In this document: positions 1 to 12,076 of the stretch, piece after piece | How the letters are laid out: every line of letters starts with the position of its first letter | Position numbering within the stretch: position 1 is the stretch's first letter | Notes under the pieces: generated by a model | Databases searched by the model: none | Seen by the model: the letters and a program-made list of their open reading frames with translations, nothing else | What the model was told of the DNA's origin: nothing | Position numbers and translations under genes: made by a program | NCBI GenBank assembly: GCA_949775045.1 | Contig: OX459101.1 | Location: 2,658,501 to 2,722,500, forward strand | Direction of reading: 5' to 3' | Length of the DNA stretch: 64,000 bases | From: Metridium senile | Lineage: Eukaryota; Cnidaria; Anthozoa; Actiniaria; Metridiidae

Positions 1-2217
1 GAACCTACACAACGCTGGTAAGCTAAGCGAGAAGATTGCCACTGCCTACCCTGCAGTACAAACAGAATTGACGAATGCGGGACAACGACCTGATGGAGCT
101 ATAGTTATAACCAGTGCTGGTGGTAGGCTACGGTGTAATAACATACTTAACGTAGTATCTGGTCAGACAACCAAAGGTAATGCCCAGGCGGCTATCGAGA
201 ATTGTTTAAAAAACGCCGATAATCAAGGCTACCATAGTATATCTTTACCAGCCTTTGGTACTGGTAAAGCCCAGATGACCGCCGTGGACAGTGCACAAGC
301 AACGTTTACCGCAATTACAAACGTCTACCAACAATTAGCTTACAACAGATAAAGATTGTGATTTACCAAGACGCAAATATGCAAGCCACTTTCCAGCAAG
401 TCCAACAACAGTACGGCCTTGGAACAGGACCACACAAAACACCACAACGCAAAGCCTCGTCCAGGAAGTCAACGCTACCATCCAGACAACCCACATTACA
501 ACCCAAACCATCTGTGTCCAGGTCATTCGCAATCTATAGTAAAAGTACCGACAGCGTTGAGACAGCTGCGACCGCTCTGATTAAAAGTTTCTCTGAGTCA
601 TGCAAGAAACAGGACGTCGAGAATGAAGCTATCTCCAAGCTAAGTGATCGACAACGTAACATACTCAGAAAGAAAGCAAACAAACTTGACGTCACGATTA
701 AATTTGAAGACAGAATTGGACGTATTGTGGTACGTGGAGACCCTGATGACGTAACGACTATGATCAACGATGTATGGGCGGAAATCCAAGAAAGAAGCAA
801 AAAAGACAAAGATAGCGAACAAGCTAAAGTTATCTCCAAGACAGTTCGTTGGCAGTATGAATTGAATGGACAAACTGCGTTCTTTACCAAAGGTGTTAAT
901 GCAACCATCGAGAAAGCTCAAGTCAACAAAGAGCGTACTGTGACGGTAAAAATCCAAGGAGAAAAACTTGTCTTGGATCTTATTAATAGTACAGGACGGG
1001 AACCTTCTACTGGTAGAACCGTGACTATCACAAGAACTACTGTAGGAACATCTAAAACAGGAGGTAACTAATAGCACGTGTTATCATCGTGATCGTTGTC
1101 ATAGGCATATCATCAGCAGCAGCAGCAGCAGCAGCATCGTCGTCATCTACAACGTCTACATTATCATCATCATTTCATCATCATTATCATCACTGAATAT
1201 CACCAACGCTATGGCTTCTACATTGCCATCAGCATTATCATCAGCATTTTCATCTGCATTATCATCAGCATTATCATCAGCATCAGCATCAGCATTATCA
1301 TCAACATCAGCAATATCATCAGCATTATCATCAGCATTATCATCAGCATCAGCATAATCATTAGCATTATCATCAGCATCAGCATTATCATCAGCATTAT
1401 CATCAGCATTATCATCAGCATCAGCATTATCATCAACATCAGCAATATCATCAGCATTATCATCAGCATTATCATCAGCATCAGCATAATCATTAGCATT
1501 ATCATCAGCATCAGCATCAGCATTATCATCAGCATTATCATCAGCATTATCATCAGCATCAGCATTATCATCAGCATTATCATCAGCATTATCATCAGCA
1601 TCAGCATTATCATCAGCATTATCATCAGGAGCATTTTAATCATTAGTGCCACCATCAACGTCTCTTCATCATCATCCCCATCATCACCACCATCCATGTA
1701 ATTATCTGATAATCAATAGTAGCAGTACACTATTATTATCTTCATCAATGGAATTATTATGATCATTATCAACATAACACTGTCATTATCATCACCACAA
1801 TTATGAAGGTCATCACAACCACTATCACGGATGTCATCACCATCAATAATTATCTCAATTAGTTGTGACTGGTGTTTCTTTTCGTCATAGATACATCTTT
1901 ACCAAAAGAATGGAGTCCAATGCCGATGGTTAATGGTAAAGAAGCGACAGTTCATCTAGTTCCTCTCACACCAGGCTCGGTCGAATACCAACGCGTCCAT
2001 ACCAACTTCCAAAATACAAGAGGAAGGGGATAAATAATCAAGATAGAGAGGATTCAAAATCCTCTCTTGTACGAACAGTACATGGTCCACAAGAAAAAGA
2101 TGGACATAGAAAACGGTGGCACTAATAACGAGAGAGAACTGTTCCATGGAACAGCAGAAAAAAACATCCAAGACATAAACAAGAAAAACTTTAACAGGAG
2201 TTTTTGTGGAGCTAATG
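1..2217 (+). pseudogene. PARP14-like ADP-ribosyltransferase, partial and disrupted
   Basis: The reading frame is already open at the window edge. Domains in order: the C-terminal half of a macro domain (about 2-340, with ITSAGG and PAFGTG loop motifs), a basic linker, a KH-like segment (about 590-800), a WWE domain (about 835-1040, VRWQYE core), an intron 1064-1890, then an exon 1891-2217 with the start of the PARP catalytic domain (LPKEW, IKIERIQNP, ELFHGT). Splice phases match across the intron (phase 1 to phase 1). PARP14-type proteins bind and attach ADP-ribose and are linked to innate immunity and stress. Two lesions are visible: a one-base deletion near 338-342 moves the frame just after the macro domain, and a TAA at 2031-2033 lies in frame in the catalytic exon. 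A donor follows at 2218, but I find no later PARP exon in the window. Either a decayed copy or an assembly with local errors. Confidence 0.75.
1103..1720. repeat. ATC/AGC-type microsatellite in the PARP-like intron
   Basis: The intron between the WWE exon and the catalytic exon is mostly interspersed ATC and AGC triplets, in 9- to 15-bp composite units such as ATTATCATCAGC, with a (CAGCAG) run at its left edge. It is a diverged relative of the much larger satellite that starts at 2420. The long reading frames in it come from the period of three, not from coding. Confidence 0.9.
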
Positions 2218-2251
2218 GTGAGGGCGGCTATAATCATCACAAAAGTCCTTT

Positions 2252-2391
2252 TCACAGCTCCGCTCAGTGACCACGAATAATAGTTTCAAGTCGAGGTTCA
2301 AGTTGATGGGCATAGCAAAACTATAATTTATCATGTGCAACAATGCAAACCTTGACTTGGAACTATCATTTGTGGTCACTGAACTGTGACA
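2252..2391. mobile_element. Short hairpin element (MITE-like)
   Basis: About 140 bp with imperfect inverted ends. The left arm begins at 2265 with CAGTGACCAC and the right arm is its complement ending at 2381. About 34 bp pair with only a few mismatches, and a short outer stem (TCACAG / CTGTGA) adds to it. It sits just after the splice donor of the PARP-like exon. No convincing target duplication was seen. Confidence 0.6.
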
Positions 2392-2419
2392 AGGACTATT
2401 GATACCCATCATCTTCATC

Positions 2420-5400
2420 ATCATGCAATGTCATCATCATTACCAGAGTCATCATTATCATTATCTTCGACACCATTATCCCGTTGTCATTATTATCATT
2501 GTCATCATCAATATCATAATTATAGATATATATTAATCATCATTATCACCATTACCACATAATTATCATCATTAATATCATAATTATTATCACTAATATC
2601 ATTATCATCATAATTATCATCATTAATATCATTATCATCATTAATATCATAATTATCATCATTAATATCATTATCATCATAATTATCATCATTAATATCA
2701 TTATCATCATAATTATCATCATTAATATCATAATTATCATAATTAATATCATTATCATCATAATTATCATTAATATCATCATTAATATCAATATAATCAT
2801 AATTACCATAATTAATATCATTATCATCATTAATATCATTATCATCATTAATATCATTAATATCATTATCATCATTAATATCATTATCATCATTAATATC
2901 ATTATCATCATAATTACCATAATTAATATCATTATCATCATTAATATCATTATCATAATTAATATCATTATCATCATTAATATCATTATCATCAACAATG
3001 TCATTAATATCATTATCATCATTAATATCATTATCATCATAATTACCATCATTAATATCATTATCATCATTAATATCATTATCATCATAATTATCATCAT
3101 TAATATCATTATCATCATTAATATCATTATCATAATTAATATCATTATCATCATTAATATCATTATCATCATTAATATCATTATCATCAACAATGTCATT
3201 ATCATCATTAATATCATTATCATCATTAATATCATTATCATCATTAATATCATTATCATCAACAATATCATTATCATCATTAATATCATTATCATCAACA
3301 ATGTCATTATCATCATTAATATCATTATCATCATTAATATCATTATCATCATTAATATCATTATCATCATTAATATCATTATCATCATAATTACCATCAT
3401 TAATATCATTATCATCATTAATATCATTATCATCATAATTACCATCATTAATATCATTATCATCATTAATATCATTATCATAATTAATATCATTATCATC
3501 ATTAATATTATTATCATCATAATTACCATAATTAATATCATTATCATCATTAATATCATTATCATCATTAATATCATTATCATCATTAATATCATTATCA
3601 TCATAATTACCATAATTAATATCATTATCATCATTAATATCATTATCATCATTAATATCATTAATATCATTATCATCATTAATATCATTATCATCATTAA
3701 TATCATTATCATCATAATTACCATAATTAATATCATTATCATCATTAATATCATTATCATCATTAATATCATTATCATCATAATTACCATCATTAATATC
3801 ATTATCATCATTAATATCATTAATATCATTATCATCATAATTACCATAATTAATATCATTATCATCATTAATATCATTATCATCATAATTACCATAATTA
3901 ATATCATTATCATCATTAATATCATTATCATCATTAATATCATTATCATCATTAATATCATTAATATCATTATCATCATTAATATCATTATCATCATTAA
4001 TATCATTATCATCATTAATATCATTATCATCATTAATATCATTATCATCATAATTATCATCATTAATATCATAATTATCATCATTAATATCATTACCATC
4101 ACAATATCATCATTAATATCATCATTAATATCATCATTAATATCATTATCATCATAATTACCATCATTAATATAATTATCATCATTAAATATAATTATCA
4201 TCATTAAATATAATTATCATCATTAATATCATTATCATCATTAATATCATTATCATCATAATTACCATAATTAATATCATTATCATCATTAATATCATTA
4301 ATATCATTATCATCATAATTACCATAATTAATATCATTATCATCATTAATATCATTATCATCATAATTACCATAATTAATATCATTATCATCATTAATAT
4401 CATTATCATCATTAATATCATTATCATCATTAATATCATTAATATCATTATCATCATTAATATCATTATCATCATTAATATCATTATCATCATTAATATC
4501 ATTATCATCATTAATATCATTATCATCATAATTATCATCATTAATATCATAATTATCATCATTAATATCATTACCATCACAATATCATCATTAATATCAT
4601 CATTAATATCATCATTAATATCATTATCATCATAATTACCATCATTAATATAATTATCATCATTAAATATAATTATCATCATTAAATATAATTATCATCA
4701 TTAATATCATTATCATCATAATTATCATCATTAATATCATTATCATCATAATTATCATCATTAATATCATCATTAATATCAATATCATCATAATTACCAT
4801 AATTAATATCATTATCATCATTAATATCATTATCATCATTAATATCATTAATATCATTATCATCATTAATATCATTATCATCATTAATATCATTATCATC
4901 ATAATTACCATAATTAATATCATTATCATCATTAATATCATTATCATAATTAATATCATTATCATCATTAATATCATTATCATCAACAATGTCATTATCA
5001 TCATTAATATCATTATCATCATTAATATCATTATCATCATTAATATCATTATCATCATTAATATCATTATCATCATAATTACCATCATTAATATCATTAT
5101 CATCATTAATTTCATTATCATCATAATTATCATCATTAATATCATTATCATCATTAATATCATTATCATAATTAATATCATTATCATCATTAATATCATT
5201 ATCATCATTAATATCATTATCATCAACAATATCATTATCATCAACAATGTCATTATCATCATTAATATCATTATCATCATTAATATCATTATCATCATTA
5301 ATATCATTATCATCAACAATATCATTATCATCATTAATATCATTATCATCAACAATGTCATTATCATCATTAATATCATTATCATCATTAATATCATTAT

Positions 5401-8400
5401 CATCATTAATATCATTATCATCATTAATATCATTATCATCATTAATATCATTATCATCATTAATATCATTATCATCAACAATATCATTATCATCATTAAT
5501 ATCATTATCATCAACAATGTCATTATCATCATTAATATCATTATCATCATTAATATCATTATCATCATTAATATCATTATCATCATTAATATCATTATCA
5601 TCATAATTACCATCATTAATATCATTATCATCATTAATATCATTATCATCATAATTACCATCATTAATATCATTATCATCATTAATATCATTATCATAAT
5701 TAATATCATTATCATCATTAATATTATTATCATCATAATTACCATAATTAATATCATTATCATCATTAATATCATTATCATCATTAATATCATTATCATC
5801 ATTAATATCATTATCATCATAATTACCATAATTAATATCATTATCATCATTAATATCATTATCATCATTAATATCATTAATATCATTATCATCATTAATA
5901 TCATTATCATCATTAATATCATTATCATCATAATTACCATAATTAATATCATTATCATCATTAATATCATTATCATCATTAATATCATTATCATCATAAT
6001 TACCATCATTAATATCATTATCATCATTAATATCATTAATATCATTATCATCATAATTACCATAATTAATATCATTATCATCATTAATATCATTATCATC
6101 ATAATTACCATAATTAATATCATTATCATCATTAATATCATTATCATCATTAATATCATTATCATCATTAATATCATTATCATCATTAATATCATTAATA
6201 TCATTATCATCATTAATATCATTATCATCATTAATATCATTATCATCATTAATATCATTATCATCATTAATATCATTATCATCATAATTATCATCATTAA
6301 TATCATAATTATCATCATTAATATCATTACCATCACAATATCATCATTAATATCATCATTAATATCATCATTAATATCATTATCATCATAATTACCATCA
6401 TTAATATAATTATCATCATTAAATATAATTATCATCATTAAATATAATTATCATCATTAATATCATTATCATCATTAATATCATTATCATCATAATTACC
6501 ATAATTAATATCATTATCATCATTAATATCATTAATATCATTATCATCATAATTACCATAATTAATATCATTATCATCATTAATATCATTATCATCATAA
6601 TTACCATAATTAATATCATTATCATCATTAATATCATTATCATCATTAATATCATTATCATCATTAATATCATTAATATCATTATCATCATTAATATCAT
6701 TATCATCATTAATATCATTATCATCATTAATATCATTATCATCATTAATATCATTATCATCATAATTATCATCATTAATATCATAATTATCATCATTAAT
6801 ATCATTACCATCACAATATCATCATTAATATCATCATTAATATCATCATTAATATCATTATCATCATAATTACCATCATTAATATAATTATCATCATTAA
6901 ATATAATTATCATCATTAAATATAATTATCATCATTAATATCATTATCATCATAATTATCATCATTAATATCATTATCATCATAATTATCATCATTAATA
7001 TCATCATTAATATCAATATCATCATAATTACCATAATTAATATCATTATCATCATTAATATCATTATCATCATTAATATCATTAATATCATTATCATCAT
7101 TAATATCATTATCATCATTAATATCATTATCATCATAATTACCATAATTAATATCATTATCATCATTAATATCATTATCATAATTAATATCATTATCATC
7201 ATTAATATCATTATCATCAACAATGTCATTATCATCATTAATATCATTATCATCATTAATATCATTATCATCATTAATATCATTATCATCATTAATATCA
7301 TTATCATCATAATTACCATCATTAATATCATTATCATCATTAATTTCATTATCATCATAATTATCATCATTAATATCATTATCATCATTAATATCATTAT
7401 CATAATTAATATCATTATCATCATTAATATCATTATCATCATTAATATCATTATCATCAACAATATCATTATCATCAACAATGTCATTATCATCATTAAT
7501 ATCATTATCATCATTAATATCATTATCATCATTAATATCATTATCATCAACAATATCATTATCATCATTAATATCATTATCATCAACAATGTCATTATCA
7601 TCATTAATATCATTATCATCATTAATATCATTATCATCATTAATATCATTATCATCATTAATATCATTATCATCATTAATATCATTATCATCATTAATAT
7701 CATTATCATCAACAATATCATTATCATCATTAATATCATTATCATCAACAATGTCATTATCATCATTAATATCATTATCATCATTAATATCATTATCATC
7801 ATTAATATCATTATCATCATTAATATCATTATCATCATAATTACCATCATTAATATCATTATCATCATTAATATCATTATCATCATAATTACCATCATTA
7901 ATATCATTATCATCATTAATATCATTATCATAATTAATATCATTATCATCATTAATATTATTATCATCATAATTACCATAATTAATATCATTATCATCAT
8001 TAATATCATTATCATCATTAATATCATTATCATCATTAATATCATTATCATCATAATTACCATAATTAATATCATTATCATCATTAATATCATTATCATC
8101 ATTAATATCATTAATATCATTATCATCATTAATATCATTATCATCATTAATATCATTATCATCATAATTACCATAATTAATATCATTATCATCATTAATA
8201 TCATTATCATCATTAATATCATTATCATCATAATTACCATCATTAATATCATTATCATCATTAATATCATTAATATCATTATCATCATAATTACCATAAT
8301 TAATATCATTATCATCATTAATATCATTATCATCATAATTACCATAATTAATATCATTATCATCATTAATATCATTATCATCATTAATATCATTATCATC

Positions 8401-10535
8401 ATTAATATCATTAATATCATTATCATCATTAATATCATTATCATCATTAATATCATTATCATCATTAATATCATTATCATCATTAATATCATTATCATCA
8501 TAATTATCATCATTAATATCATAATTATCATCATTAATATCATTACCATCACAATATCATCATTAATATCATCATTAATATCATCATTAATATCATTATC
8601 ATCATAATTACCATCATTAATATAATTATCATCATTAAATATAATTATCATCATTAAATATAATTATCATCATTAATATCATTATCATCATTAATATCAT
8701 TATCATCATAATTACCATAATTAATATCATTATCATCATTAATATCATTAATATCATTATCATCATAATTACCATAATTAATATCATTATCATCATTAAT
8801 ATCATTATCATCATAATTACCATAATTAATATCATTATCATCATTAATATCATTATCATCATTAATATCATTATCATCATTAATATCATTAATATCATTA
8901 TCATCATTAATATCATTATCATCATTAATATCATTATCATCATTAATATCATTATCATCATTAATATCATTATCATCATAATTATCATCATTAATATCAT
9001 AATTATCATCATTAATATCATTACCATCACAATATCATCATTAATATCATCATTAATATCATCATTAATATCATTATCATCATAATTACCATCATTAATA
9101 TAATTATCATCATTAAATATAATTATCATCATTAAATATAATTATCATCATTAATATCATTATCATCATAATTATCATCATTAATATCATTATCATCATA
9201 ATTATCATCATTAATATCATCATTAATATCAATATCATCATAATTACCATAATTAATATCATTATCATCATTAATATCATTATCATCATTAATATCATTA
9301 ATATCATTATCATCATTAATATCATTATCATCATTAATATCATTATCATCATAATTACCATAATTAATATCATTATCATCATTAATATCATTATCATAAT
9401 TAATATCATTATCATCATTAATATCATTATCATCAACAATGTCATTATCATCATTAATATCATTATCATCATTAATATCATTATCATCATTAATATCATT
9501 ATCATCATTAATATCATTATCATCATAATTACCATCATTAATATCATTATCATCATTAATTTCATTATCATCATAATTATCATCATTAATATCATTATCA
9601 TCATTAATATCATTATCATAATTAATATCATTATCATCATTAATATCATTATCATCATTAATATCATTATCATCAACAATATCATTATCATCAACAATGT
9701 CATTATCATCATTAATATCATTATCATCATTAATATCATTATCATCATTAATATCATTATCATCAACAATATCATTATCATCATTAATATCATTATCATC
9801 AACAATGTCATTATCATCATTAATATCATTATCATCATTAATATCATTATCATCATTAATATCATTATCATCATTAATATCATTATCATCATAATTACCA
9901 TCATTAATATCATTATCATCATTAATATCATTATCATCATAATTACCATCATTAATATCATTATCATCATTAATATCATTATCATCATTAATATCATTAA
10001 TATCATTATCATCATTAATATCATTATCATCATTAATATCATTATCATCATAATTACCATAATTAATATCATTATCATCATTAATATCATTATCATCATT
10101 AATATCATTATCATCATAATTACCATCATTAATATCATTATCATCATTAATATCATTAATATCATTATCATCATAATTACCATAATTAATATCATTATCA
10201 TCATTAATATCATTATCATCATTAATATCATTATCATCATAATTACCATAATTAATATCATTATCATCATTAATATCATTATCATCATTAATATCATTAT
10301 CATCATAATTACCATAATTAATATCATTATCATCATTAATATCATTATCATCATTAATATCATTATCATCATTAATATCATTATCATCATAATTACCATA
10401 ATTAATATCATTATCATCATTAATATCATTATCATCATTAATATCATTAATATCATTATCATCATAATTACCATAATTAATATCATTATCATCATTAATA
10501 TCATTATCATCATAATTACCATAATTAATATCATT
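2420..10535. repeat. 8-kb AT-rich satellite of an 18-bp unit, G-free on the + strand
   Basis: The basic unit is ATTAATATCATTATCATC, varied by TAATTACC, TAATTATC and AACAATGTC versions. The + strand has almost no G over about 8 kb; the few G residues are in ATGTC variants. Reading frames of up to 591 codons on the minus strand (Met/Ile/Leu only) and Ser/Leu/Ile frames on the plus strand are artefacts of a period divisible by three. Confidence 0.97.
4185..9132. repeat. Higher-order repeat inside the satellite, period about 2.2 kb
   Basis: A rare junction (AAATATAATTATC doublet) recurs near 4190, 4668, 6424, 6902, 8640 and 9118. The spacings are therefore 478, 1756, 478, 1738 and 478 bp. The 478-bp segments give identical translations, and the two long segments differ in length by exactly one 18-bp unit. 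The array is thus built from a ~2.22-2.23-kb higher-order unit copied several times, the structure expected of unequal exchange. The segment left of 4185 and the one right of 9132 match the same long pattern with internal deletions. Confidence 0.85.
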
Positions 10536-11172
10536 TTATTTATTTATTTATATTAGGTGCTTATAGCGCATTTTAAAACTCAATGCGCTTACAAAATTAT
10601 ATTATATCAGGTGTCAAAATATTCACTGAAGAGAAATGTTTTAAGTTCAGTTTTAAAATTTGTTGCAGTGTCTTTAGTTTTTACATGTTCAGGTAAGCTG
10701 TTCCACAGTTTTGGTGCAAAGTTTGAAAATGCACGGTCGCCATACGATACAGTTCTCGGAGGAGGCGATGGCTGTGTCAGAAGACATCGGGCAGAAGAAC
10801 GCAGTTTACGGGCAGGGCGATGAAGGTTAATAAGTGAGGACAGATAGTCAGGTGCTTGGTAGTTAAGGCATTTCCAGACGAGTAACAGGACTTTGTACTT
10901 TATTCTCGATTTTATAGGGAGCCAGTGGAGATCTTTCAGAATTTGAGTAGTATGTTCAGAACGTGGTGCACCCACAATTAGCTTTGCTGCCGCATTTTGA
11001 GCTCTCTGTAGCTTATCAAGTTCCGATTTAGGCATACCACATAGAATGCTATTACAGTAGTCTAAACGTGAGAGTACAAGCGAAACCACCAACTTGGTAA
11101 GAGCTTCAGGAGTAAGATAACGTCTTATTCGGCCTATGCAGCTGATTGAGTAGAACGCCTTTTTTGAGATGT
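10536..11172 (-). mobile_element. 5'-truncated LINE: reverse-transcriptase C-terminus and 3' tail
   Basis: A 630-bp insertion into the satellite, which resumes on the other side. On the minus strand an open frame from about 11165 to 10607 encodes the C-terminal part of a non-LTR retrotransposon protein. It contains the typical SRLDYCNS, QRAQNAAAKLI, LHWLPI and APKLWNSLP motifs. It ends in a short 3' region with a GCGC-containing stem and a (TTTA)n tail at 10536-10555, the usual 3' end of this kind of element. The 5' end is truncated, as expected of target-primed reverse transcription. A TATCATT duplication is possible, but it is meaningless in this repetitive target. Confidence 0.88.
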
Positions 11173-11545
11173 CACTATCATTATCATCATTAATATCATT
11201 ATCATCATTAATATCATTATCATCATAATTACCATAATTAATATCATTATCATCATTAATATCATTATCATCATTAATATCATTATCATCATTAATATCA
11301 TTATCATCATAATTACCATAATTAATATCATTATCATCATTAATATCATTATCATCATTAATATCATTAATATCATTATCATCATTAATATCATTATCAT
11401 CATTAATATCATTATCATCATTAATATCATTATCATCATTAATATCATTAATATCATTATCATCATTAATATCATTATCATCATTAATATCATTATCATC
11501 ATTAATATCATTATCATCATTAATATCATTATCATCATTATCATC
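11173..11545. repeat. Right-hand continuation of the 18-bp satellite
   Basis: Same ATTAATATCATTATCATC units as left of the LINE, ending in a few CATTTTCT repeats near 11550-11580. It shows that the LINE landed inside a pre-existing array. Confidence 0.93.
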
Positions 11546-11578
11546 TTGTCATTTTCTCATCATTTTCTCATCATTTTC

Positions 11579-11820
11579 TCTAACCTTTCAGTAACTTAAC
11601 TAAACCTTTTATTTGAGTGTCTCAAATATTAAAGTCCCATGGTCATGGATTGATTGTCCACCCGTCCCCCCCCCCCCCCCCCCCCCTCCTCCCCCTCCTG
11701 TCGTGTTCTACGATACACAATGCTATTCAGAGTACCTTATTACCTTTCAGTAACATAACTAAACCTTTTATTTGAGTGTCTCAAATAAAGTAATGTTTTA
11801 GCTAGGCTATGTCCCATGGT
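11579..11820. repeat. Imperfect duplication separated by a poly-C tract
   Basis: About 70 bp at 11579-11650 (ACCTTTCAGTAAC to GTCCCATGGTCA) recurs at 11742-11820. Between them is a run of about 20 C at roughly 11667-11687. No gene is visible. A poly-C run this long is prone to length errors. Confidence 0.7.
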
Positions 11821-12076
11821 CACTTACCAGCATGCACCGCGCAAAAGACTGCAGTTCGTGTGAGTGGGTATTTACGCTCTTACTAAATGGTTAAGCGTTT
11901 TGTTTTATTTCTCTTAAGGCTGGTGCATAGTGTTGTCAGCGCGCACCTTGTTCTGCGCATGTGATGTAATAAGCACAGCAAGCCCGCGCCAGCAATTTGC
12001 AAAATAAAAACAAACATTGAACAGTATGCGTGATCATGGTTGAATTGTGCCGGTGTGATTTACTGAACTTTTTATC

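Noticed and set aside
2552..10534. Very long minus-strand frames of Met, Ile and Leu (up to 591 codons) and plus-strand Ser/Leu/Ile frames
   Set aside because: They follow from an 18-bp repeat whose length is a multiple of three; no codon variation or start context suggests a gene.
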